17,809 bases of DNA. Origin: Bordetella parapertussis. Lineage in GTDB: Bacteria; Pseudomonadota; Gammaproteobacteria; Burkholderiales; Burkholderiaceae_D. The stretch is taken from positions 1-17,809 of the forward strand of contig CAMBFZ010000035.1 in NCBI GenBank assembly GCA_945866125.1. Direction: 5' to 3'. The notes beneath the pieces are model-generated. The model was not told the origin of the DNA, made no database searches, and worked only from the letters and a program-made list of their open reading frames with translations. A program made the position numbers and the translations under genes. How positions within the stretch are numbered: position 1 is the first letter of the stretch; each line of letters opens with the position of its first letter. This document shows, piece by piece, positions 1 to 7,235 of this stretch.

Positions 1-2
1 GC

Positions 3-68
3 GTCGTCCACCACTACATCAACGAAGATCACCAAGTCGCAATAAACGGCTTCGACAATCAAGCGTAG
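3..68 (+). CDS. possible C-terminal tail of an upstream gene (partial)
   Basis: From base 3 the third frame stays open for 21 codons and ends at a TAG at 66-68. The translated tail (VVHHYINEDHQ..., ending FDNQA) has a protein-like composition, whereas the second frame over the same bases is rich in Arg and Ser and looks non-coding. The gene would start outside the window. The fragment is too short to assign a family and does not resemble the C-termini of the two ankyrin proteins that follow. It may be chance. Confidence 0.3.
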   Translation, partial: VVHHYINEDHQVAINGFDNQA

Positions 69-92
69 CTCCGTTACTTCGCTTTATCTGTC

Positions 93-185
93 CGAAAAAT
101 ATCAAGAACAAAATACTGATCATCGACACTCAGCGCGGTCGTCTCTGTAATTCAGCCCAAAAAATCCTATCAACGAACAAGCTGG
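93..185 (+). repeat. copy 1 of a duplicated 5' flanking block
   Basis: This stretch aligns with 1812-1906, upstream of the second ankyrin gene. Shared strings include aagaacaaaatac (104-116 and 1823-1835) and gatcatcgacac (118-129 and 1837-1848). Similarity continues more weakly through a run of A's to a ctgg-type end. The two ankyrin genes were therefore duplicated together with part of their upstream region, which may hold the promoter. Downstream of base 185 the two flanks can no longer be aligned by eye. Confidence 0.8.
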
Positions 186-186
186 C

Positions 187-219
187 GCGATATATCGGGT
201 TCTAACGTCCGGATATCGC
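187..219. promoter_or_regulatory. inverted repeat just upstream of the first ankyrin gene
   Basis: GCGATAT (187-193) and ATATCGC (213-219) are perfect inverted arms around a 19-base spacer that contains a further short CGG/CCG pairing. It lies 22 bases before the start codon, so it could be an operator or a 5' UTR hairpin. It is absent from the flank of the second copy, so it is not part of the conserved upstream block. The function is inferred only from position. Confidence 0.3.
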
Positions 220-241
220 CCAGATTGCCTCTTTTAAAAGA

Positions 242-1729
242 ATGAGTATGAACAACACGATTAGTGCTGGCATCAACCCTCTGCCAGCAAACATGACTTC
301 ATTCGAAAGTCATCGCCTCGCCCCCAAGCCGGTGGAAGCCCTGTTATTTTTACTTCCCGGGGTCGCCAGATCGGAAGCGATTGCATTTAAAAAATGGGCT
401 AATGAGGAAGGATTAGTTCATTTTGTACGCGGTGATGGTGTGCGTCCGTTGCAAAAAAAAGAGTTCGAAAATCCGGTGCCGGGTGGCTTAAGGCGTAACG
501 CCCAGATTTTTATTAATGGACACGGCACCACCGACACACCGCAACATCAGCTTTTGATTGATGCCAAAAATAAGGTGCATGAACAGTCGATTACACTGAT
601 GGAGGCAACCCGACGCATACCGCGAGCCGGTATCGCTGCTGACAGTGAGCTGGCCGACTCCATCACTTTGCATATGGTCACCTGTCATAGTGGTTACTTG
701 GAGAGCGAAATTACACCCGATAAAGTCTTGTGGGCACGTGGTCCATTTTATCTGTACAGCGGAGAAGAAATAACCAAGAGCGAAGATGCCATGCCGCTCG
801 TCGCGCAGTCTCTGCGTTATGTTGGGCTATGCAAGAAAAGGCAGGTGCCCGTCGATGCCCTCGCGTTATTTGAATCACTGGCCATCGCCCGCAGCGATTA
901 TATTGCGGTTGGAGGCGGCTCACTACGTTCCATCGTCAGCGCCCGCCGACCGCGCGGCTTGTCCGACATTATGCGCCCCCTGTTTGCAATCGATCCGAAT
1001 CACGCGCCGGATAAAGGCATTCGCGGCGACATCAGATCGTTAAAAAAATTAGCCCGCATTGAATCAACCCAATGTAATGATTTGCAAGAAAATGAACGCG
1101 TCGACGAGCCACAGATCAGCAGAATACTCAGCAGGGCCATTGAGGATGACGATCTGCCTACATTGATCGAAATACTTGAAAAATATCCCAACCTGATTCA
1201 ACTAAAAAATGGCAATGGCAATCCAATTCTTATTTGGGCAGTAGCACTCAATAGTATGGCCATACTCAACTGGCTCATCGATAAGCTAGACGACCTTGAC
1301 ATGCCCGGCCAGGATGGCGCGACCGCGTTGCATTGCGCCCTACACGGTACGCAGAGTGACAATCAAATCAGCATTATCACTCTGCTTTTGCGAGGTAACT
1401 CACGTGGCGTGCGTGCCAGCCTTGAAGTGAGAGACGACCTCGGCAATACGGCTTTACTCGTAGCACTTGAATTACGTGCATTTACTGCCGCATCGCTCTT
1501 TTGCGCAGCCGGTGCCAACGTCGATGTTACCAATCACGCCGGGATTCGGCCATTGATGCTTGCAGCAGAAAACGGCAAGCGGGATTTAACGCAAGCGATT
1601 CTTGCCAAAGATCCCCACCCTTATGCCACAGACCTCGTTGGCGAAACCGCAGCCGATAAAGTCGATCGTAGACAGCGCGCGCTACAGAATCAGGCTGCCA
1701 TCAAATCCCCTGCTGCCCATACGGGATAA
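242..1729 (+). CDS. caspase-like (clan CD) domain plus ankyrin repeat protein, copy 1
   Basis: A 495-residue protein with two parts. Residues 30-265 form a domain shared with the next gene. It has a hydrophobic strand ending LLPGV (about 33-41), a strand ending in NGHG (His94), then TLHMVTCHSG with Cys148, then a strand ending YLYSG (170-174) and a GGGSLR motif (224-229). A strand followed by His-Gly and a second strand followed by Cys, about 50 residues apart, is the catalytic layout of clan CD peptidases (caspases, MARTX cysteine protease domain). The assignment is by motif and remains an inference. Residues 325-465 are ankyrin repeats (DGATALHCAL, LGNTALLVAL, AGIRPLMLAA). There is no signal peptide or membrane segment, so it is probably cytosolic or a secreted effector. 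No clear Shine-Dalgarno precedes the ATG at 242; an ATG at 248 is an alternative. Codon use looks more A/T-rich than in the metabolic genes downstream. Confidence 0.8.
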   Translation: MSMNNTISAGINPLPANMTSFESHRLAPKPVEALLFLLPGVARSEAIAFKKWANEEGLVHFVRGDGVRPLQKKEFENPVPGGLRRNAQIFINGHGTTDTPQHQLLIDAKNKVHEQSITLMEATRRIPRAGIAADSELADSITLHMVTCHSGYLESEITPDKVLWARGPFYLYSGEEITKSEDAMPLVAQSLRYVGLCKKRQVPVDALALFESLAIARSDYIAVGGGSLRSIVSARRPRGLSDIMRPLFAIDPNHAPDKGIRGDIRSLKKLARIESTQCNDLQENERVDEPQISRILSRAIEDDDLPTLIEILEKYPNLIQLKNGNGNPILIWAVALNSMAILNWLIDKLDDLDMPGQDGATALHCALHGTQSDNQISIITLLLRGNSRGVRASLEVRDDLGNTALLVALELRAFTAASLFCAAGANVDVTNHAGIRPLMLAAENGKRDLTQAILAKDPHPYATDLVGETAADKVDRRQRALQNQAAIKSPAAHTG

Positions 1730-1744
1730 AACGGCGTGAATCAT

Positions 1745-1788
1745 CCGGCCAGATCGCAGGCGGCGCATCACGCGCCTTGATCGGCCGG
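1745..1788. other. nested hairpin between the two ankyrin genes
   Basis: An outer stem CCGGCC (1745-1750) pairs with GGCCGG (1783-1788). An adjoining GATC (1752-1755) pairs with GATC (1779-1782), and an inner perfect stem GGCGC (1762-1766) with GCGCC (1772-1776) closes a five-base loop. It begins 16 bases after the stop codon of the first ankyrin gene, so it could end that transcript. No T-run follows on either strand, so it is not a canonical intrinsic terminator. It could also be a remnant of a palindromic repeat. The second ankyrin gene cannot sensibly start inside it, which argues against the TTG at 1777 as a start. Confidence 0.6.
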
Positions 1789-1811
1789 GGCGTAACCCAC
1801 TGCCCTGTGGG

Positions 1812-1906
1812 TGAAAAATATAAAGAACAAAATACCGATCATCGACACACAACGTCGTCAGCTCGCCAATCCTGTTTCAAAAATCTGATCAGCGCACAAA
1901 CTCTGG
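1812..1906 (+). repeat. copy 2 of the duplicated 5' flanking block
   Basis: This is the counterpart of 93-185, lying 62 bases before the chosen start of the second ankyrin gene. Copy 1 lies a similar distance before its gene, 56 bases. The matching distances suggest a conserved upstream element such as a promoter. They also indicate that this stretch is non-coding rather than the N-terminus of the second protein, although the frame is open through it. Confidence 0.8.
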
Positions 1907-1968
1907 CCTTTACGTCAGTCTTGGTAAGGACGAGCTTTATCTATGTTGTTTTTTTCGAGGATGAGACC

Positions 1969-3396
1969 ATGAAAAGAGGTGCAAGTGGAGACACTGACCG
2001 ATCAGTGCAGACTTGGCAGTCGCATCAAGCAAAGGAAGTGGCAAAGCCGCCTGTTGAGGCGATGCTATTTTTACTTCCCGGCGTATCATCAATTCATGCT
2101 GATTGTTTTCGCAGATGGGCGACCGAAGCGGGGCTGGTGCACTACGTACGCGGAGAGGGGAAAACTGCACTTAATATAAACGACTTTGGAAAACCGATAC
2201 CGGGCGGACTAAAGCGTAATGCGCATGTTTTTATTCATGGGCATGGTAACGATGACTCAGAAGAGCATCGCATATTGCTCGACAAAAAAAACAATACCAA
2301 CGGTACGTCAAGCAAGATTATGGCGCGAATCCAGAGCATCCCTTCTGCTGTTATCGATGCTGACTCCAGCACCGAACAAGCTTACACACTCCATTGGGTG
2401 ACATGTTTTAGCGGCTTATTAAGAAAGGAATTGACGCCGGATAATCCCTTGTGGACGCGTGGCGCATTTTTTTTGTATAGCGGAAAAAAATCGACCATGC
2501 AAGGCGATGTCGAGCCCCTCATTGAGGGTTCTCTCGATTATCTTGGGAAGTGCAAGCAACAACAAACTACGCCCGATCCTCTGGTCTTGTTCGAGACACT
2601 GGCGCATCGACGTAGCGATTGCATTTCGGTAGGCGGCGGCACACTCCGCGCGATGGTCATTGCGCATACACCGCGCGGATTAAGCCATATTACCGGCGCT
2701 ATTTTTGCCACTCACCCAGACAATGTTGAAAAAAATAAAATACAAGGCGATCCGACAGACATACAACGATTAGCGCACATTGAAGCAGAGCGTCAGGCCA
2801 GATTACAAGTGAAAGAGATACCTGATAATGAGCACATTGCCCGCTTGCTGTTTAAATGCATTGATCACGATCATCTTGCCGCGTTCGAGAGCCTGCTCCT
2901 GGCGCATCCAGAATTGATCACATGTCTGGACAGCGATGGCGAATCGCCGCTGATGACCGCGGCGCAACTAGGTAGTGAGGAGATAGCCAGATCGTTGATT
3001 AATCGTCTAGACAATCTCGACGATCAAAACGCCGATGGGCGCACCGCCCTGCACTTTGCCATCAATGCCAAACACGATGAAGAGACGCAGATTGCCATGA
3101 TCACCTTGCTTTTATCGGGCAATGTGCGCAGCATACGCGCCAACATCAATGCACAAGATCATCAGGGCAATACGCCTTTACACAAGGCGCTCCAATCGGA
3201 TTCGTCGAAAGCCGCCCTCCTGTTGTTTGATTGGGGCGCTGACATCGACGCGCGCAACAAAGACGGCATTACCCCCTTCACGCTGGCAAAAAATCGGGGA
3301 TACAAGCGTTTGTTCAGTCTCATGCTCTCGCAGCGTACGGTACAAAACGATGATGAGGGGAGCATCTCAAACGCAGCATGGGATGCCGCTACTTAG
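1969..3396 (+). CDS. caspase-like (clan CD) domain plus ankyrin repeat protein, copy 2
   Basis: A 475-residue paralogue of the preceding gene, with roughly half of the N-terminal domain identical by eye. The candidate catalytic pair is kept: His92 in FIHGHG and Cys146 in LHWVTCFSG, again 54 residues apart. The VGGGTLR motif and the PRGL segment after it are also kept. Ankyrin repeats run from about residue 300 to 455 (DGESPLMTAA, DGRTALHFAI, QGNTPLHKAL, DGITPFTLAK) and are closer to the ankyrin consensus than in copy 1. The frame is open back to a TTG at 1777, but that extension covers a hairpin and the duplicated flank. The ATG at 1969 has GAGG eight bases upstream and gives an N-terminus like copy 1. 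The gene ends 11 bases from the convergent sua5 gene. Role unknown; effector or stress or defence protease are guesses. Confidence 0.82.
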   Translation: MKRGASGDTDRSVQTWQSHQAKEVAKPPVEAMLFLLPGVSSIHADCFRRWATEAGLVHYVRGEGKTALNINDFGKPIPGGLKRNAHVFIHGHGNDDSEEHRILLDKKNNTNGTSSKIMARIQSIPSAVIDADSSTEQAYTLHWVTCFSGLLRKELTPDNPLWTRGAFFLYSGKKSTMQGDVEPLIEGSLDYLGKCKQQQTTPDPLVLFETLAHRRSDCISVGGGTLRAMVIAHTPRGLSHITGAIFATHPDNVEKNKIQGDPTDIQRLAHIEAERQARLQVKEIPDNEHIARLLFKCIDHDHLAAFESLLLAHPELITCLDSDGESPLMTAAQLGSEEIARSLINRLDNLDDQNADGRTALHFAINAKHDEETQIAMITLLLSGNVRSIRANINAQDHQGNTPLHKALQSDSSKAALLLFDWGADIDARNKDGITPFTLAKNRGYKRLFSLMLSQRTVQNDDEGSISNAAWDAAT

Positions 3397-3407
3397 CGCC
3401 TAGACGA

Positions 3408-4472
3408 TCATCGTCCCATCCGATTAGGCTGGCATAAATCCGCCAGCACCCCAACCGAATCAAACGCCGCCCGTCGCAAACGGTCATTGATCCCCTGCCA
3501 GTTGCCGCCGGCAGGGGGTTGTTCAATCAGCATAACGTCAGCGGCACACTGGTCAAGCTCACGCATGCAGGCATAGAGCGCATGCGCATAACCATCAGGA
3601 TCAGACGGCAAGCTGCGCGTCGCGATCAAACCATCTTCGGCGGCCTGCGCTTCACCACGATCATCCTCATCAATCCGCAAAAGACAACAGCGTCGCTGAT
3701 GCTGCGCCAGTGATTGCAACACAGCCGGCAAAGCAGCGGGCTCGACCAAGACCACCGGCGTGTGGGGCGCGTAGTGCGCAGCGAGTGTCCCGGAGGCACG
3801 CGGGGCGGCCACGTCCGGTAAAGCCGGCATCACGCCAATGACTGCCGCAATCTGGGCAGCACTGATCTGCCCCGGACGCAGCAAGACCGGACCGACCGTA
3901 TCCATCCGCGACAAGTCCAGGATCGTTGATTCAATCCCGACCGTGCTTTGCCCGCCATCGAGCACGCAAGCCAAGGGACTGTTCTCTGTCCCGAATTCAT
4001 CCATCACATGCTGCGCCGTCGTCGGACTGACATGTCCGAAACGATTTGCCGAGGGCCCGGCAATGCCACCCTGCCCTTGCTTGAACGCGTGCAGCAACGC
4101 GAGTGCCACCGGATGGGAAGGGCAACGCAAACCAATCGAATCCTGCCCGCCCGAAACGGCATCAGGAATCGCGGCCGCACGTTTCAAAATCAAGGTCAGT
4201 GGGCCGGGCCAAAATGCGGCGATGAGTTGGGTGGCAGCCGGGGGAATTGATTGGGCCCAATGCGACAAGTCCGCGCCCTTGGCCAGATGCACAATCACCG
4301 GGTGATCGGACGGGCGTCCTTTGGCACTGAAAATAGCGGCCACGGCCGCAGGATTTTCGGCATCAGCACCCAAGCCGTATACCGTTTCGGTGGGAAAGGC
4401 GACCAGCTTGCCCTGCTCAAGCAAGCGGGCTGCATCCGTAATGGCGTCGGGGTCGGAGGCAGCGCGCTTCAT
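3408..4472 (-). CDS. sua5: L-threonylcarbamoyladenylate synthase, Sua5/YwlC type
   Basis: A 354-residue two-domain protein that makes threonylcarbamoyl-AMP from threonine, bicarbonate and ATP. This is the first step of the t6A modification at position 37 of ANN-decoding tRNAs, in the cytosol. The N-terminal YrdC domain (about 1-200) shows VAFPTETVYGLGADA, KGRPSDHP, WPGPLTL, GPSANRFGHVSPTTA and VGIESTILDL. A linker with HYAPHTP leads to a smaller C-terminal Sua5 domain. The length matches Sua5 rather than the short TsaC form. The start is the ATG at 4472, four bases after the purK stop; the frame is open further upstream only because it runs through purK. No good Shine-Dalgarno is visible, so translation is probably coupled to purK. 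Confidence 0.93.
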   Translation of the reverse strand: MKRAASDPDAITDAARLLEQGKLVAFPTETVYGLGADAENPAAVAAIFSAKGRPSDHPVIVHLAKGADLSHWAQSIPPAATQLIAAFWPGPLTLILKRAAAIPDAVSGGQDSIGLRCPSHPVALALLHAFKQGQGGIAGPSANRFGHVSPTTAQHVMDEFGTENSPLACVLDGGQSTVGIESTILDLSRMDTVGPVLLRPGQISAAQIAAVIGVMPALPDVAAPRASGTLAAHYAPHTPVVLVEPAALPAVLQSLAQHQRRCCLLRIDEDDRGEAQAAEDGLIATRSLPSDPDGYAHALYACMRELDQCAADVMLIEQPPAGGNWQGINDRLRRAAFDSVGVLADLCQPNRMGR

Positions 4473-4476
4473 TGAC

Positions 4477-5679
4477 TTACAGCGCAATACCCAGCGCGCG
4501 ACAAGCCGCCTCACAATGGGCGCGCGCCTGCTCGATGGTGGGCGCCACAAAGGTGATGTGACCCATTTTGCGTGCGCGACGCGGCGCGTCTTTGCCATAT
4601 AAATGCAAGTTGGCACCGGGCAGTGCGAGCACTTTGTCCCACGCCGGCTCACGCGTTGATTCGCTGTCGCCCTCGTACCAGCAATCCCCCAAAATATTTA
4701 ACATCACCGCCGGGGAATGCTGCCGCGGGTCGCCTAATGGCAGCTTTGCCATCGCACGCACCTGCTGCGCAAACTGACTGGTCACACAAGCATCAATGGT
4801 GTAATGGCCACTGTTATGCGGACGGGGCGCCATTTCATTGACCACTAGACTGCCATCGTGCAGCACAAAAAATTCAATGCACAACACGCCCACATAGTCG
4901 AGCCGGGCAATGATTTCCAGCGCAGCCTTTTGCGCGTTAGCCGCGCAGTCTGTCGTGACATGAGGTGACGGCGCCGTGGTGATAAACAGGATGCCGTCTC
5001 GATGCACATTTTCTGCAATCGGGTAAACCACAGCCTGTCCGTCAGCGCCACGCGCGGCAAGTACCGAGATCTCCAATGCCAACGGCAGCATTTTTTCCAG
5101 CACACAAGGCACACCACCCATCGCTTCAAACGCAGCACCCACCTCGGCACGGCTGCGCACACGAATCTGGCCCTTGCCGTCATAGCCCATGCGCACTGTC
5201 TTGACGATACCGGGCAATAAGTCATCCGGCAGCACATCGATATCGGCCTGCGACGCAATACGCCGATGCGGCGCAGGCATCACCCCTGACTGCGGGGCGC
5301 AGCGGGTGAAAAATTCTTTTTCAGCGAGCCTGTCTTGGGCGATCGACACGCAATGCGCAGAGGGCGCTACAAATACCTGCTGCGCCAAACTAGCCAGACT
5401 ACTGGCCGGCACGTTTTCAAATTCCGTGCTGACGGCCACGCACTGCGCAGCCAGTTCGGCCAATGCTTCTGCATCGGTGTAGTCAGCGACGAGTAAATGA
5501 TCGGCTGCTTGTCCGGCAGGACAATCGTGCGCCGGCTCCAGCACGGCGACTTTGAATCCCATCGCCTGTGCGGCATGCACAAACATGCGGCCAAGTTGGC
5601 CGCCACCCATCACACCAAGCCAGGTCGGCGGGTTTGCTTGCGGCAGAGAAGGCAACAATGAAGCGCGGTCTGAGGTCAT
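4477..5679 (-). CDS. purK: N5-carboxyaminoimidazole ribonucleotide synthase
   Basis: A 400-residue ATP-grasp enzyme that converts AIR, ATP and bicarbonate to N5-CAIR in purine synthesis. The nucleotide-fold start GVMGGGQLGRM is near residue 23. The ATP-grasp core has KTVRMGYDGKGQ, an acidic CVLEKML and the metal-binding NEMAPRPHNSGHYT. The start is the ATG at 5679 because it overlaps the purE stop as ATGA, a usual sign of translational coupling; an ATG 21 bases upstream would add seven residues. It acts directly before PurE and lies next to it. Confidence 0.95.
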   Translation of the reverse strand: MTSDRASLLPSLPQANPPTWLGVMGGGQLGRMFVHAAQAMGFKVAVLEPAHDCPAGQAADHLLVADYTDAEALAELAAQCVAVSTEFENVPASSLASLAQQVFVAPSAHCVSIAQDRLAEKEFFTRCAPQSGVMPAPHRRIASQADIDVLPDDLLPGIVKTVRMGYDGKGQIRVRSRAEVGAAFEAMGGVPCVLEKMLPLALEISVLAARGADGQAVVYPIAENVHRDGILFITTAPSPHVTTDCAANAQKAALEIIARLDYVGVLCIEFFVLHDGSLVVNEMAPRPHNSGHYTIDACVTSQFAQQVRAMAKLPLGDPRQHSPAVMLNILGDCWYEGDSESTREPAWDKVLALPGANLHLYGKDAPRRARKMGHITFVAPTIEQARAHCEAACRALGIAL

Positions 5680-6173
5680 GCAGGCAGCGTCATCGCGCAC
5701 GCTGCAGCAGTTTGCTGCGCGCGGTAATGTAATAATTTTTCAGCGAGGGCTGCGTCGTTCAAAGCAAGGATCGCAATCGCGGTCAGTGCTGCATTCGCCG
5801 CACCGGCTTCACCAATGGCAAAAGTCGCCACCGGCACGCCCTTGGGCATTTGGACAATCGATAGCAGCGAATCTTCGCCGCGCAAATATTTTGACGGCAC
5901 CGGCACACCCAGCACCGGCACAATGGTTTGTGATGCCATCATGCCCGGCAAATGCGCCGCACCGCCGGCACCGGCAATGATGGCGCGCAGACCGCGTGGT
6001 CGTGCCGACTTGGCGTAGTCAAATAGTTGGTCCGGCATGCGATGCGCGGAGATGACCTGCGCCTCGTGCGCAACGCCAAAGTCTTTTAATATTGCCACGG
6101 CATGCTGCATCACTTCCCAGTCGGAAGAGGATCCCATCACTACGCCTACCACGGGCTCGATTGTTGTTGTCAT
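5676..6173 (-). CDS. purE: N5-carboxyaminoimidazole ribonucleotide mutase
   Basis: A 165-residue class I PurE that rearranges N5-CAIR to CAIR. The substrate-binding GSSSDW motif is near residue 14, the ISAHRMPD segment carries the catalytic histidine, and GAGGAAHLPGM and VPVPSKYLRGEDSLLSI follow, all typical of the bacterial class I family. It starts five bases after the purC stop, with AGGA about nine bases before the ATG, so its ribosome binding site overlaps the purC stop region. Its own stop overlaps the purK start. Confidence 0.96.
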   Translation of the reverse strand: MTTTIEPVVGVVMGSSSDWEVMQHAVAILKDFGVAHEAQVISAHRMPDQLFDYAKSARPRGLRAIIAGAGGAAHLPGMMASQTIVPVLGVPVPSKYLRGEDSLLSIVQMPKGVPVATFAIGEAGAANAALTAIAILALNDAALAEKLLHYRAQQTAAACAMTLPA

Positions 6174-6178
6174 GGTTG

Positions 6179-7075
6179 TTATTCCTGTAGCTGCAGACCA
6201 GTCAGACGCTCTAAGGCTTCGCGATATTTGGCGCCGGTTTTATCGATCACGGCAGCCGGCAAAGCAGGGGCCGGCGCGCTCTTGTTCCACTCAGTCAGTG
6301 TTTCAAGATAGTCGCGCACGAATTGTTTGTCGAACGACGGTGGCGACATGCCCGGCGCATACGAATCAGCCGGCCAGAAGCGCGATGAATCAGCCGTCAG
6401 TACTTCGTCCATCAGATGCAGCACGCCCTGATCATCCAGCCCAAATTCAAATTTGGTGTCAGCGATGAGGATGCCGCGCGTCGCCGCGTAGTCAGCCGCA
6501 GTTTGATAGAGCTTGATACTGATCGTGCGCATTTGCTCGGCCAGGTCTTTACCGATTCGTGCTTCCATCTCTGCAAAGCTGATGTTCTCATCATGCTCGC
6601 CAAGATCGGCCTTGGCCGCGGGCGTAAAAATCGGCTGCGCCAACTTGTCAGCCTGACGCAAGCCCACCCGCAATGCGATACCGCAAACGGCACCAGTGGC
6701 CTGATAATCTTTCCAGCCTGAGCCGATCAGATAACCGCGCACCACCGCTTCGACCAAAATAGGCTGCAAGCGCTTAGCCACAACGGCACGACCGCGTACC
6801 TGCTCAACCTCGGCGGCAGCGACGACGGATTCGGGGGCAATGCCGGTCAGATGATTGGGTACAATCGCGGCCAGCTTGTCGAACCAGAAGTTTGACATCT
6901 GGTTTAAGACTTTGCCCTTGGCGGGAATTGGCTCAGTCATCACGACATCGAATGCCGAGAGGCGGTCAGTAGTGACGATCAAAATTTTATCGTCGCCGAC
7001 AGCGTAGTTGTCACGGACTTTACCGTGGCCTAGCAGTGGCAATGAGGTAATGCTGGTCTGATAGAGACTGTTCAT
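6179..7075 (-). CDS. purC: SAICAR synthase
   Basis: A 298-residue phosphoribosylaminoimidazole-succinocarboxamide synthase that joins CAIR and aspartate using ATP, the step after PurE. Visible motifs are GKVRDNYAV near the N-terminus, TTDRLSAFDVVM, a GKVLNQMSNFW segment, RGYLIGSGWKDY and IADTKFEFG. The length fits the longer form seen in many proteobacteria. It is the first of three adjacent purine genes, and the 160-base gap before it (7076-7235) is the largest break in the block. A separate purine promoter could sit there, but I see no convincing -35/-10 pair and only a weak ribosome binding site. Confidence 0.95.
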   Translation of the reverse strand: MNSLYQTSITSLPLLGHGKVRDNYAVGDDKILIVTTDRLSAFDVVMTEPIPAKGKVLNQMSNFWFDKLAAIVPNHLTGIAPESVVAAAEVEQVRGRAVVAKRLQPILVEAVVRGYLIGSGWKDYQATGAVCGIALRVGLRQADKLAQPIFTPAAKADLGEHDENISFAEMEARIGKDLAEQMRTISIKLYQTAADYAATRGILIADTKFEFGLDDQGVLHLMDEVLTADSSRFWPADSYAPGMSPPSFDKQFVRDYLETLTEWNKSAPAPALPAAVIDKTGAKYREALERLTGLQLQE

Positions 7076-7170
7076 AGCGTAGTTTTCAGGAGTACGACGA
7101 AGGCCGCCGGGTTCCGCTTATTTTCGGGAAGTCGGGTAGAACAATAAAGGGCTTTACTTGACCCGCCATC

Positions 7171-7190
7171 ATCCCGGCCAAAACCGGGAT
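7171..7190. repeat. REP-like palindrome between fba and purC
   Basis: ATCCCGG (7171-7177) and CCGGGAT (7184-7190) are perfect inverted arms around a six-base loop. The sequence resembles the short REP-type palindromes (catcatcccggcc...ccgggat) scattered between genes in many bacteria. It lies between the fba stop and purC. There is no T-run on the minus strand after it, so it is more likely a dispersed repeat or mRNA-stabilising hairpin than a classical terminator. Only one copy is in the window. Confidence 0.6.
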
Positions 7191-7235
7191 CGCTCGGCAT
7201 TACTCAGTGCCTCAATGGTGAGCGTGACGATCGTG

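Noticed and set aside
1777..1968. 64-codon N-terminal extension of the second ankyrin protein from a TTG
   Set aside because: It overlaps a hairpin and the duplicated non-coding flank, has no counterpart in copy 1, and a good ribosome binding site precedes the ATG at 1969.
3403..3415. GACGAT-C-ATCGTC dyad between the convergent ankyrin and sua5 genes as a bidirectional terminator
   Set aside because: The one-base centre cannot form a hairpin loop with a full stem and there is no T-run; it is more likely chance.
4473..4652. Upstream extension of sua5 by 60 codons
   Set aside because: It lies inside purK in another frame, and the family N-terminus begins right after the ATG at 4472.
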